From Fuerstiella marisgermanici (GTDB lineage Bacteria > Planctomycetota > Planctomycetia > Planctomycetales > Planctomycetaceae), in contig NZ_CP017641.1 in the NCBI RefSeq assembly GCF_001983935.1, forward strand, positions 2,914,001-2,978,000: 64,000 bases of DNA, written 5' to 3'. The notes beneath the pieces were generated by a model. It saw nothing but the letters and a program-made list of their open reading frames with translations, did no database searches and was not told the origin of the DNA. A program made the translations under genes and the position numbers. Below are positions 27,843 to 36,607 of this stretch, in pieces (position 1 is the first letter of the stretch; each line of letters opens with the position of its first letter).

Positions 27843-30551
27843 TTACAAATTCTTGAAGTGCTTTCCGAATCGCCGGAAGAATTCTTCTGGTGTCAGCGTC
27901 TGCTGGCCTTCGTCAGTCTTGATTTGATAAACGATTTGTTTTCGGAAACCATCGGAAGATCCGATAATGCGGCCGTCCGGTGTAAACGTCGCATAGTCGT
28001 CCGCACCAAACAGAATAATCGAACCAAGGTGTGCGCCGTTGCGTGTATCGAAGAAGCGAATTTGATTGCCGCCCACAATACCGGCGCCGACAGGTGCGGT
28101 TGGGGAAAACGTCACCGCGTAGCGGCCTTTGTAGCCTTCCAGCGGAATTGCGATCGCTGAGGCTGCTGCAGGATCCTTTAGGTTAACTTTGTTTAGTTGT
28201 TTGCCACCGCTTGTCACGCCGAAAAGTTCGTCGTCAGAAATCCACCGCGCGTGCGGACGGACCCAGTCCGGTTCCAGCACCGTCTGGTAGTCTTTCGTGG
28301 TGAGGATCACAATTTTTTCGCCTGCGATTGCCAGGTGCGTGCAGGACGGATTGATTTCCAGTTCCGTACGGCAGCCTTCCGGAAGTTCGCGCATTTCCTG
28401 AACGACATTCGTGGCGGGATTCCATTCGAATAGATGTTCGCTGCCGACCAGCACGGCCACCTGGTTTCTCTCGTCCCATGCGACGTCGCTGATCGATTCG
28501 TCGTTGGGGATCACCAGCGAAGTCCTCGTGGAATCGCTAAGGCGGCAATGAACAACTGGTCCACGCCATACGAGTGCCAGCACGCTGCTTCCATTTTCGG
28601 TCCAGACGGCGCGGTGAAGGTCGCTGGGGCTGAAATCGAACCGAACTCTTGACGACAACTTTGGAGGATCAGACAGAAAGGCCTGGAACTGTTGCTTGAC
28701 AACGCAAAGTATTCGGTTGTTTGCTGCAACATGCAGACGACCGTTCCGCATTCCCGTTTGGCCTCCATCCAGCAAGCCAGCTCTACGCCCGGAATTGAGG
28801 TCAAAGCGAGTGGGATAAGAACCGGGCGTCAGTAGCTGGCTTCCGTCGTGGTTGAACGCCAGTGAAGACATCAGTCGTATATCGCCCTGAAGCAACTTAT
28901 CCTGTGGCTCGCCATCGACCAACAGGTTCGCCTCCTGCCCACAAACCACGCCCTTTTTAAGGTTCCGTGAGTACGTCAGCGGGGCGCCCCATCCATCATT
29001 CCGATGGCTGGCGACGATCCTATTCTCACTCACACTGTAGTGATCGACGGTTTGGTCCGTGCCTGTCATTAGCACGATGTCATCATTCAACCAATCCCAG
29101 CAGCGGACGTGTCTGTACGCCTTCGGATAGACGAGCGTCTCGCATATAGGCTTTGTGTCGGTCGAATTAGCATCGTAAACGGCAATCTTGCCGTCCGACC
29201 AACCTGTCGCCAGAAGGCCGCTTTCGGACCACGACTGCCCGGTGAGCCAACCGGGCCGGGCAATCTGAATCAGTTTTTTCAATGGCCGCGAATTCTCATA
29301 CACATCGATAGTGCCATGTTGGACCGTTGAAATGTAGCGATCGTCCGGGGCCAGGCTGATATTCCGGTGGTCGCTCGGAAAGTCGAATTCCTCCTCAACC
29401 GAAAAATCATCTGCGGCATATACGCGAATCTTCTTTGCCCCATGGGAAATGGCGTACAGTTTCTGCCGGTCGCTGCTCAGTGACCAAGCGCCTCGTATCC
29501 CGCCGAGTTTTCCGATCACCTGCCCGGACTCCACATCCACTTTAAAAATGTGGTAGCCGTTTGAGGTCAAAAGGGAGGAACTATCCTTTGACCACGCTAT
29601 CTGTCCAATGCCGCTCGGCATCAAAATCAGCTTCTCAAACCGCCCTGTCGCAACATTGATGATTCGGAGGTTTCCATCTTCGCAACTGATGGCGACGCGC
29701 CTTCCATCAACGCTAATCGCTGGAAAGGCCTTGTTTTTGTAGCCGATCGTATCGAACGTCCACGATCGTACTCCGGGCAGTGGCGCAGGGTTCGTCACGG
29801 GGGCGCCCGCACTCATGGCGGTCGGCAGCGTTTCCAACTGGCGTTTGGTCAATGGCGGGGCATTCACGGCCGCCGTGTAAAACGTGGGTGGTGCAGGAGT
29901 GGCTGGCGCTGGTGGCTCAGGTTCAGACACTTCCGGTGTTGGCTCAGGATCGGGTGTGTCGAATTCTGCAGGCGGCGGTTCCTCTGCAAAGCTGTCGTCC
30001 TGGATTGTCACTGGTATCTCTTCGTTGGATAGCGACTGCCGGAACTTTAGAGCTCCCACAATCAACCCGGCGAAGACAAAGCAACCCACGACGCCGAAAA
30101 CGATCGTTAGCCATTGCCCGAAGACGCCCTGCTGCGGTTGGCGAGATTTCGATTTGCTGACCGAACCTCGTCGAGGCGGAAGCTTGCCTGCAGTCCCAAT
30201 CTGCTGGCGAGCGGGCTTTTGTTTCACTGTCTCCCGCTTAGGCGCCTTCTTGCGAGGTGTGGCCCTATTTGAGGGCTTGCTAGCATTAGCTGTCGGAGTC
30301 TTCGATGCACATGTGCGGTTTGAAGAAGCTCGCGGCGGTGTCTTTTTTGCGGATTTCGCGGAAGCCTGATCGGCACCATGCAGCGGTTTGTCAAGGAATC
30401 CTCGCTTGTCGACGGAGGCGTCCGCCGCCAGGAGCTGGCGTAGCTGTTTACGAACTGAAGCCGGTTGCGCCTTCAAGAACGCTGATCGCCGAGTACCGCG
30501 CAGCTCTGATGCCTTCAAAAACAGCTCATCTAGTGACGGCTTTTCGCTCAC
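27843..30551 (-). CDS. Membrane-anchored WD40-like beta-propeller protein with a kinase-type leader
   Basis: A 902-aa protein if it starts at GTG 30551, which has GGAG about 9 bases upstream; the frame is open to 30632. Residues 1-60 (SLDELFLKASELRG, LRQLLAADASVDKRGFLDKP) match the leader of the LRR kinase at 20.1 kb, but no kinase domain follows. Instead there is a basic linker, one membrane segment near 147-168 (WLTIVFGVVGCFVFAGLIV), a Pro/Glu-rich spacer and about 600 residues of repeated strands of WD40 or YVTN type (GRRVAISCEDGNLRIINVATG, GKIAVYDANS, NGSSVLALVWRG, FTPDGRIIGSSDG). It is probably a signalling scaffold working with the downstream kinase, with which it is almost certainly co-transcribed. 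Confidence 0.82.
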   Translation of the reverse strand: MSEKPSLDELFLKASELRGTRRSAFLKAQPASVRKQLRQLLAADASVDKRGFLDKPLHGADQASAKSAKKTPPRASSNRTCASKTPTANASKPSNRATPRKKAPKRETVKQKPARQQIGTAGKLPPRRGSVSKSKSRQPQQGVFGQWLTIVFGVVGCFVFAGLIVGALKFRQSLSNEEIPVTIQDDSFAEEPPPAEFDTPDPEPTPEVSEPEPPAPATPAPPTFYTAAVNAPPLTKRQLETLPTAMSAGAPVTNPAPLPGVRSWTFDTIGYKNKAFPAISVDGRRVAISCEDGNLRIINVATGRFEKLILMPSGIGQIAWSKDSSSLLTSNGYHIFKVDVESGQVIGKLGGIRGAWSLSSDRQKLYAISHGAKKIRVYAADDFSVEEEFDFPSDHRNISLAPDDRYISTVQHGTIDVYENSRPLKKLIQIARPGWLTGQSWSESGLLATGWSDGKIAVYDANSTDTKPICETLVYPKAYRHVRCWDWLNDDIVLMTGTDQTVDHYSVSENRIVASHRNDGWGAPLTYSRNLKKGVVCGQEANLLVDGEPQDKLLQGDIRLMSSLAFNHDGSQLLTPGSYPTRFDLNSGRRAGLLDGGQTGMRNGRLHVAANNRILCVVKQQFQAFLSDPPKLSSRVRFDFSPSDLHRAVWTENGSSVLALVWRGPVVHCRLSDSTRTSLVIPNDESISDVAWDERNQVAVLVGSEHLFEWNPATNVVQEMRELPEGCRTELEINPSCTHLAIAGEKIVILTTKDYQTVLEPDWVRPHARWISDDELFGVTSGGKQLNKVNLKDPAAASAIAIPLEGYKGRYAVTFSPTAPVGAGIVGGNQIRFFDTRNGAHLGSIILFGADDYATFTPDGRIIGSSDGFRKQIVYQIKTDEGQQTLTPEEFFRRFGKHFKNL

Positions 30552-30630
30552 GCAGAGTTTCTCCGGGGAATTCGTTCTGGCGAAGGCTTTCTGGACGCAA
30601 AAGTCGCGACAGGACGACTGCCGCAAAGGC

Positions 30631-30661
30631 AAGCAGCCCGGTCCTGGGGACCGGGCTGCTT
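30631..30661. other. Strong 14-bp perfect hairpin between divergent genes
   Basis: AAGCAGCCCGGTCC and GGACCGGGCTGCTT are exact complements around a 3-base loop (TGG). It lies in the gap between the WD40-like gene (minus) and the unknown plus-strand gene, about 80 bases before the proposed GTG start of the former. It may be a leader or attenuator structure, or a bidirectional terminator. Confidence 0.7.
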
Positions 30662-30945
30662 ACGCGGAGCACCGTGGTCTGCCGATCGGTTACCAGCGTT
30701 CGGCGGACCTTTTTGCACAGGGGAATGTGCCACTGCAGGGTCGCACATGATCGAGTTGCCTGGCAAGTGTGAACGGGAAGTCCTCGTTTGAATACGCCAA
30801 GCTGAGGGCGCGCTGCGCCCGGAGTTGCCGCAATGTTTCAACAACTCGATTGCACTGCGGTGCCAGACCTACGATGCTTGCGGTCTACTTGTTTCGCCCT
30901 CGACTTTGCGTCGCGGGTCCCCGTACGGATGTTCGGAGTGAATTG

Positions 30946-31695
30946 GTGAGTGAGGAACTGATCGGGCCGATTCTGGCCGGCGACTGGTGGTTCAGACGAT
31001 CGGAATCGGTGCCTAGTCTGGTGTCCGGAGACCTGGTCCCACTCCACAAATTAAGTGCCGATGCCGCTCGATTGTGCGCTCATCGCGTCAGTCTGCAGCT
31101 GGTTGGTGTCGACGAATGGCTTCGGCAACTGCAACAACCTGCGGCGGATCAGTTACGAACGTCGCGTGTTGAACGTCGGACGATGAGAACAATGATGGGT
31201 GTAAGCAACGATTCACAATGGGGCCGTATGCTGCGTTCCGGCGTACGCAACTGGAGTCCCGACTTTTTGACCAAACTGGCACTGTTAAGAAACGTGGAAG
31301 ATCCCTCGCCCGCCACTATCGACTGGGCCGCTCATTTCACGTGGCTCACATTTCGCCAGCAGCAACTTTCGGATGGCACGATCCCGCTGGGAGTATTCGC
31401 TTATGCAGCCTGTGCGATGGAGCGTTGTGATCGGTTTGAACCGCTTGACGACGACAACTCTCAGTCAGTCCTTCAATGCCTGCACGAAGTGTCCGCCAAC
31501 TTCGAACACTGGCAGCGTCGCGCACTGGCTCGGTGCCTCGCGTACACCAGACGATCGTTTCCACTGTTGTCTGGTTTACAGGTCAATGAACTTCGACACT
31601 ATGTCACTCACGAGCCCGACTTGTTTTTTAGGATCGCAGAAGATTTTAGCCGCGATTTACACAATCGTCTGGCCGAATGGGGGATCGTGAAATGA
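30946..31695 (+). CDS. Unknown protein, translationally coupled to an anti-sigma-like gene
   Basis: I do not recognise this protein. From GTG 30946 (GGAG 8 bases upstream) it has 249 aa; an ATG at 30874 and a GTG at 30769 are other possible starts, but the extra residues look unlike protein. It has no signal peptide or membrane segment and is rich in Leu, Arg and Trp. The C-terminal part is mostly helical (LQCLHEVSANFEHWQRRALARC). Its stop overlaps the next start in an ATGA, so the two products are probably made in fixed ratio and may interact. The neighbour's anti-sigma-like start suggests a regulatory role, but no sigma-factor motif is visible here. Confidence 0.68.
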   Translation: MSEELIGPILAGDWWFRRSESVPSLVSGDLVPLHKLSADAARLCAHRVSLQLVGVDEWLRQLQQPAADQLRTSRVERRTMRTMMGVSNDSQWGRMLRSGVRNWSPDFLTKLALLRNVEDPSPATIDWAAHFTWLTFRQQQLSDGTIPLGVFAYAACAMERCDRFEPLDDDNSQSVLQCLHEVSANFEHWQRRALARCLAYTRRSFPLLSGLQVNELRHYVTHEPDLFFRIAEDFSRDLHNRLAEWGIVK

Positions 31696-33413
31696 TTCAG
31701 CACGTCGACACGGAACAGCCCGATCGCAGCATCGTCATCACCGATTTGGATCTGGCAGCGTATGCCGAAGGCTTTCTTTCACCCCAGCGACGCGCGGAAG
31801 TTGACAGCGTTCTGAGTCGCTGTCCGGAACTTCGAAGCCTTGTCGGCCACTGTGATGCTGTTGGTCAAGTTTGCCAGGATCACGAGTCCGCTGTCCACGT
31901 CGATAAATTCTCCCAGCACACCGTAGTCGCCCCGGCATCCGCAGCGACCGATCGCACGGACGCGCGGGGCAGTCGTCGCAACAAAGTCTGGTGGACGCGC
32001 GTGGCCAGCGCTGCCCTGCTTTGCGTTGTCTTGATCGGTGGCAGCGCGCTGCACACGGCTTCTGCAGCGGTGGCGCGGCTGGACCATGTTGAACAGGAAA
32101 TTTTAACCGACCAACTGGTGCCAGGTTCAGAACAGTCACAGGCGGCGAGGCGTACGCTTCTGGAGCTTGGCGATTCGCTGTTGCTTTCTTCCCGTGACAA
32201 CCGTCGACGAAAACGTTTGCTGGCGACGATGTACCTTGCCGACGCGAGGATCAAATTTGACCGTATTAACCTGGGCGAACTATCGGGTATCGCGTCAAGT
32301 GATGCTGTGAACCTGTGCGTTCGAGTGATCGATGCCCTGACGACTCAACGGATACTCTCGAATGTCGAACGGCAGCTGCTTGTCGAAGCATGGTGGATCA
32401 AAGCCAACGTCGAATTCGCTTTCGGCACGGTCCATCGCGGCGACCACCGTGCCAATGGTCGCCTGAGATCAGCGGTGGATTCGCTGCTGTCGGCGGCTCA
32501 AATATGTGAAGACAGCACACCGGATTTCGCAAACCTCTATGAATTGAAGATTCGAGGACTCTTAGCCAAGGCGCTGCACAAGGGAGCTGCGACTGCTCTA
32601 AAAACGGATCCTGAATTTCACCGAAATCTTCGCACCAGTTATCCAGAATTGAACGACATGCCCGCTGGCCAAACTGTGGAAGTCCTGTGTCGCCAGGCTA
32701 CGCACCAGCAGGGAAACGATCCCCGTTTTGCCGTGGCATTTCTAAACATACAGAACACACTGGCACTGCATTTGTCGCAGCGGCCGGGAAGGACTTCCGA
32801 GGCGGAAGAGACCTATCAACGGGCGTTGGAAGCTGCTGCTTCTGTAGACGCTTCCAATTTGCCGAGTGCTGTTGGGCGTGAATTACCTTTGATCCACGGG
32901 CGGCTGTTTGGCAACCTGGCTGACCTTCATGATACGGAGTCGGACCTGGACTCCGCAGCGCGCGAACGGGATTCCGCCATTGGCATCTTCAAAAACGAAC
33001 TTCGGCTGCAGCGGAACAATGAGCTGTTTTTTGAGCTGGGGTGGGTGACCGCTCGCCAGGTGCTGACCCAGTACCGCCGCCTGCAGCAGGGAGCATGCGA
33101 CGAGGGCGCGGTGGTTGCGTTGCTCGGCTCGTTGGACACGCTATCCGGAGGATTCCAATCTATGGACGGCTTCCAGCTCGCACCACACGAAGTGTTCTTC
33201 CTAAACGTCGTTCGAGCGGAACTTTCGGGAGCGACGGGACCGCGGCCGAAGTTTTCTGATTATGTGAATGTGACCACGTCGTTTGCTGTGTCCCCAAGGC
33301 AGGTCTCGCTGTTTCTTTCTTTTGCCGACCACGAATGGCTGCAGGAGGATGCTGACTTTCAAGCGGCGGTGGAAGCGATTGCCTCCGCGCAGCCGAAGGA
33401 TGCCGCTCTTTAA
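31692..33413 (+). CDS. Anti-sigma-factor-like membrane protein with TPR-like C-terminal region
   Basis: A 573-aa protein. The N-terminus ([33 protein letters not shown]) follows the pattern of zinc-type anti-sigma domains, where a helix is followed by HxxxCxxC, but the zinc ligands are mostly missing, so it would be a degenerate version. A membrane segment lies near residues 102-120 ([17 protein letters not shown]). The remaining 440 residues are helical and TPR-like ([34 protein letters not shown]), presumably outside the membrane. The start is fixed by the ATGA overlap with the unknown gene upstream. Which sigma factor it would bind is unclear; the nearest is the TIGR02999-type factor 6 kb away. 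Confidence 0.75.
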   Translation: MIQHVDTEQPDRSIVITDLDLAAYAEGFLSPQRRAEVDSVLSRCPELRSLVGHCDAVGQVCQDHESAVHVDKFSQHTVVAPASAATDRTDARGSRRNKVWWTRVASAALLCVVLIGGSALHTASAAVARLDHVEQEILTDQLVPGSEQSQAARRTLLELGDSLLLSSRDNRRRKRLLATMYLADARIKFDRINLGELSGIASSDAVNLCVRVIDALTTQRILSNVERQLLVEAWWIKANVEFAFGTVHRGDHRANGRLRSAVDSLLSAAQICEDSTPDFANLYELKIRGLLAKALHKGAATALKTDPEFHRNLRTSYPELNDMPAGQTVEVLCRQATHQQGNDPRFAVAFLNIQNTLALHLSQRPGRTSEAEETYQRALEAAASVDASNLPSAVGRELPLIHGRLFGNLADLHDTESDLDSAARERDSAIGIFKNELRLQRNNELFFELGWVTARQVLTQYRRLQQGACDEGAVVALLGSLDTLSGGFQSMDGFQLAPHEVFFLNVVRAELSGATGPRPKFSDYVNVTTSFAVSPRQVSLFLSFADHEWLQEDADFQAAVEAIASAQPKDAAL

Positions 33414-33655
33414 GATCGCAACGAGCAGCCGCGAGGCATGGAAAGTGGCTGATTTGCGTCGGCCCGCCCGGATCTCTGCCAGCAGACCGCCCCCTCAGGC
33501 GAGCCGCCTTGCGAGCACTGAGGCGTGTTTCACGACACGAAGGTCCCTCGTGCAGAGCGACGAGCTTTACTGTTGCGTGTCGGCAGAGTTTGCTAACCTC
33601 CTTTCCTGGTTGCCGCAGAACTCTTTTGCCGGTCGTCTTCATAGAAGGAACACGT

Positions 33656-34021
33656 GTGTCTGAGGTACTTGATAGTTTCGAACTGGAGTGGCACGGAAAC
33701 GTTGTCGTCGTCGTGCCCGCGAAGTCGGTGGAATCGCTGAACTGGGACCTGGTCGAGCAAGCGGCGGACGTCATTATGGATCCGCTGGCGACACAGGAAT
33801 TGCCTTTGGTCATCGTCGATTTAAAGGACGTGGGCTATTTTGGTTCGGTCTTCCTGGCTCTACTGCTGCGATGCCACAAGTTCCTGAAACGCCGTGGCGG
33901 AGAACTCGTTCTGTGCAGTGCCAACGACATGGCGCGTGAGCTGCTGAAAATTACGGCTTTGGATACGATCTGGGCCATCTACGATACTCGCAACGAAGCC
34001 ATGCAGGCGATTGACGGATAG
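33656..34021 (+). CDS. STAS-domain anti-sigma factor antagonist-like protein
   Basis: A 121-aa single-domain STAS protein of the SpoIIAA/RsbV type, which in the known systems binds an anti-sigma or switch kinase. The fold is clear: [40 protein letters not shown] and [20 protein letters not shown]. The position of the usual phosphorylated serine is occupied by the G-S of YFGSVFL, so it may be phosphorylatable. I chose GTG at 33656 because AAGGAA lies just upstream; the frame continues upstream but without protein-like sequence. Confidence 0.88.
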   Translation: MSEVLDSFELEWHGNVVVVVPAKSVESLNWDLVEQAADVIMDPLATQELPLVIVDLKDVGYFGSVFLALLLRCHKFLKRRGGELVLCSANDMARELLKITALDTIWAIYDTRNEAMQAIDG

Positions 34022-34174
34022 GCTCTGTCGATTAGTACGTGAGCGGCAATGCGCTAGCCGCCGGTGAAGAAACAAACCGCGGCCAGCGGCTCACGGTCAC
34101 AGCCATATACGGCCCCTTTCTAAAAAAGTCCGTTCGAGACAAACCCCAAGCAAGATTGCACGGAGGCACAACCT

Positions 34175-35209
34175 ATGTCAAAAAAGCACGTCACTCACCC
34201 ACGCGAATCTGAAAGCGAAGTGATTGAACATCTTTCGGAACTGCCTCAGCATTCCGAACTGATCGACGAAATCAAAGAAACGGCCGACAAGCTCGGCGCA
34301 GACGGAGCGACTCGCGGCGACCTGAAAATCCTCAGCCGTGCTCTGCGTGAACTTCGCTACGCGTTTAAAGTGTTTACGCCCTATCGGCGCAACCGAAAAG
34401 TGACGGTCTTCGGATCGGCTCGCACAAAACCGGAAGCCGCTGAATGGAAGCAGGCCGAATTATTCGGCAAACGCATGGCCGATGAGGGGTGGATGGTCGT
34501 CACCGGTGCCGGCGGCGGCATTATGGAGGCGGCTCACGCAGGCAGCGGCCGCGAAATGGCGATGGGACTAAACATTTTGCTGCCGTTCGAACAGGAAGCC
34601 AACCCGATCATCGAAGGTGACGACAAGCTGGTCAACCTGAAATACTTCTTCACCCGCAAGCTACTGTTTGTGAAGGAGGTGCATGCCGTCGTCTCATGCC
34701 CGGGCGGCTTTGGTACTCAGGACGAAGCCTTCGAAACGCTAACGCTGGTCCAAACCGGCAAACGCGACCTCATGCCGATGGTCTTTCTGGACAAGCCAGG
34801 CGGCACGTATTGGTCTGGCTGGATGGACTACATCAAGGCCGAGCTGCTGGAACGCGGCATGATTTCGCCCAGTGACTTAAGTCTCTTTAAAGTTACGGAT
34901 AGTGCTGAAGAGGCGGTCGATGAAGTGCTGGATTTTTACAGCGTGTACAACAGTATGAGGTTCATTCGTGACAAACTGATTGTGCGTTTGCACCGCGAAC
35001 CATCAGACCAGCTGGTAGAACGTCTGAACGACGAATTCTCCGACCTTGTGGAATCCGGCAAGATCGAAAAGACGGCAACTCACAGATTGGAAGCCGACGA
35101 CGAACACCTGACTCACCTGCCACGGTTGTCTTTCACCTTCAATCGGCGTGCGGTCGGACGATTGCGTGAAATGGTCGACCTGCTGAACAAAGAACTGGCT
35201 GACGGCTGA
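34175..35209 (+). CDS. LOG family protein (TIGR00730-type Rossmann fold)
   Basis: A 344-aa cytosolic protein with a lysine-decarboxylase-like Rossmann fold. The LOG signature PGGFGTQDE lies at 176-184, and [12 protein letters not shown] near 109-120 contributes the nucleotide pocket. Characterised LOG proteins hydrolyse cytokinin or purine ribonucleoside 5'-monophosphates to free base and ribose phosphate. The first 70 residues and about 80 residues at the C-terminus exceed the compact LOG core (about 190-200 aa), so this belongs to the longer group whose substrate is less certain. GGAGG precedes the ATG by about 10 bases. It stands alone, convergent with infC. Confidence 0.9.
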   Translation: MSKKHVTHPRESESEVIEHLSELPQHSELIDEIKETADKLGADGATRGDLKILSRALRELRYAFKVFTPYRRNRKVTVFGSARTKPEAAEWKQAELFGKRMADEGWMVVTGAGGGIMEAAHAGSGREMAMGLNILLPFEQEANPIIEGDDKLVNLKYFFTRKLLFVKEVHAVVSCPGGFGTQDEAFETLTLVQTGKRDLMPMVFLDKPGGTYWSGWMDYIKAELLERGMISPSDLSLFKVTDSAEEAVDEVLDFYSVYNSMRFIRDKLIVRLHREPSDQLVERLNDEFSDLVESGKIEKTATHRLEADDEHLTHLPRLSFTFNRRAVGRLREMVDLLNKELADG

Positions 35210-35242
35210 CGATGGAGGTCAGGCAACGCAAGGCAAACGAAA

Positions 35243-35266
35243 CCTCTCACAATTTCCTGTGGGAGG
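35243..35266 (+). terminator. Hairpin after the LOG gene (possible terminator)
   Basis: CCTCTCACA and TGTGGGAGG form a 9-bp stem with one G-T pair around ATTTCC, 34 bases after the stop. No T-run follows, so factor-independent termination is unproven. Confidence 0.45.
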
Positions 35267-35437
35267 ACGCGGATGAGTAGAACGGTCGCGGGGCACAGCC
35301 GCCTGTGTCGCTGCTGTTACGGAGGGACTTGCCGCTTTGTGACGTGGTGCACGCCTGCTGCAGTTGCAGATCGCCAACGGGACCGACGGCAGCCTTAATG
35401 GACCAAACGCCGTAGTCGAGCGGACATCGCATTCGGG

Positions 35438-35476
35438 TCCGACCTCCCCTTCGGCTTTGCTTAGGGGAGGTGAAAA
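35438..35476 (+). repeat. CCTCCCC hairpin element, copy 1
   Basis: TCCGACCTCCCC, a CGGCTT-containing loop and a GGGGAGGTGAAAA arm form a stem-loop. A close relative is at 53294-53334 in another convergent gap. Such elements may serve as bidirectional terminators or be dispersed repeats. Confidence 0.6.
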
Positions 35477-35513
35477 GCTTCGTGGCCAGCCAAGGGGCCC
35501 ACGGAACGGTTCG

Positions 35514-36053
35514 TTACTTCGCGGACGGTGCCAGCAGGACCGACATCATACGACCGCTTTCCATTCGAGGATGCTGCTCAACAAGGGCCACATCTTCCAA
35601 TGACTTCACGATTTCTTCCAGCATCTCACGACCGCGGTCGTGGTGAGCATTCTCGCGACCTCGAAACATCACGTTGATTTTGACTTTGTCACGTCGTCCG
35701 AGGAATTCGCGTGCTTTATTGACCTTCACGTCGATATCGTGCTGGCCGGTTTTGGCGCGCAGACGTAGCTGTTTAAGCTGTGTTTTATGGTGTTTTGGAC
35801 CGCCCGTCTTTTTGGTTCGCTGGTAGATGACTTTGCCGTAATCCATGATTCGGCAAACAGGGGGGCGTGCTTCAGGGCTGACTTCAACAAGGTCCAGGCC
35901 CTGTTCCTGAGCGATTTCGAGGGCTTTGTCAGTTTCCATCTCCCCCAACATTTCGCCATCAGCATTGACCACACGAATAGGGGTGATGCGGATGCGATCA
36001 TTCATGCGGGGCATGTTTTTGACCGGTTCCGGCATAGAACGAGAGCGCTTAAT
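35514..36053 (-). CDS. infC: Translation initiation factor IF-3, probable ATT start
   Basis: IF-3 binds the 30S subunit, prevents early 50S joining and checks the initiator tRNA. The protein shows the IF-3N part ([40 protein letters not shown]) and the IF-3C part ([32 protein letters not shown]). An in-frame ATT at 36053 lies 6 bases after a perfect GAGGAGG and is followed by AAG, exactly the arrangement of infC genes that start at AUU. The next ATG, at 36035, has no ribosome site. I therefore call 179 aa starting with ATT. IF-3 discriminates against AUU, so this predicts autoregulation. No rpmI or rplT follows downstream: the next gene is the convergent LOG gene. Confidence 0.95.
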   Translation of the reverse strand: MKRSRSMPEPVKNMPRMNDRIRITPIRVVNADGEMLGEMETDKALEIAQEQGLDLVEVSPEARPPVCRIMDYGKVIYQRTKKTGGPKHHKTQLKQLRLRAKTGQHDIDVKVNKAREFLGRRDKVKINVMFRGRENAHHDRGREMLEEIVKSLEDVALVEQHPRMESGRMMSVLLAPSAK

Positions 36054-36059
36054 GGGTTA

Positions 36060-36066
36060 CCTCCTC
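36060..36066 (-). promoter_or_regulatory. Ribosome binding site GAGGAGG of infC
   Basis: Reads GAGGAGG on the minus strand, 6 bases before the ATT at 36053 and 24 bases before the first ATG. The spacing fits ATT and not ATG, and this decides the start. Confidence 0.85.
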
Positions 36067-36607
36067 TTTAATTGGGAATCGAGTTCAGGCCACCGATATT
36101 GACGACCTGTGGGTTTCACTAAAGTAATATGGGCGAATGCGACACGAAAGGGAACCGAACTGACGGCTCAACGCCCCTAATTCACCGAATGAAGTCTACG
36201 CCCGCCACCCGAGCAGGGATAGAGCAACCCCGTAATTCTTTATCGGCTCGCAAAAATCCGCCCGTTTGACCGCTTCACACCACCTCAAATGGTGGCCTGT
36301 CAGGCCCGACGTTGCTCGTTTGAGCCCCCATTTCTTCGATGTGAACAGGCGTTTCGGATTTGGGGAGATCGCACGAATGTCGGTCTGCGGACGTGGGACG
36401 ACAATTCGGAAGAAAAACCATAAACGGGCGGCTCGCTTAGTCATATGAATATAAACCTGGGTACCCTTCCTAAAACATCCCTCATGAGAGGTCCCGCTCT
36501 ACCCGATTGTTCGGGCAGGTCGATTTGCCGAGCCGTTCGTTTGACGTCGTCGGCTCGAGAAAAACTGGCGATTCGTCCTGTCCACCGCTGCTGTTTCCTC
36601 AACCATT
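36067..36607. other. Long divergent intergenic region between infC and the glycosyltransferase
   Basis: A 541-bp gap that must hold the infC promoter and leader and the promoter of the sugar cluster. Two adjacent small hairpins, CCACC-tcaaat-GGTGG and GGCCT-gtc-AGGCC, lie at 36280-36306. A diverged copy of the dispersed 31-nt repeat is at 36374-36399. Short frames here do not look coding, and I find no tRNA. Confidence 0.45.

Noticed and set aside
30660-30840. Possible structured RNA gene beside the 14-bp hairpin
   Set aside because: I looked for tRNA, SRP RNA and tmRNA signatures and found none; the hairpin alone is reported.
35514-36035. ATG at 36035 as the infC start
   Set aside because: No ribosome site at proper distance; the perfect GAGGAGG fits the upstream ATT.
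36196-36444. 82-residue frame between infC and the glycosyltransferase
   Set aside because: No ribosome site or protein-like pattern; its VPRPQ string comes from the dispersed repeat, which gives similar strings in other gaps.
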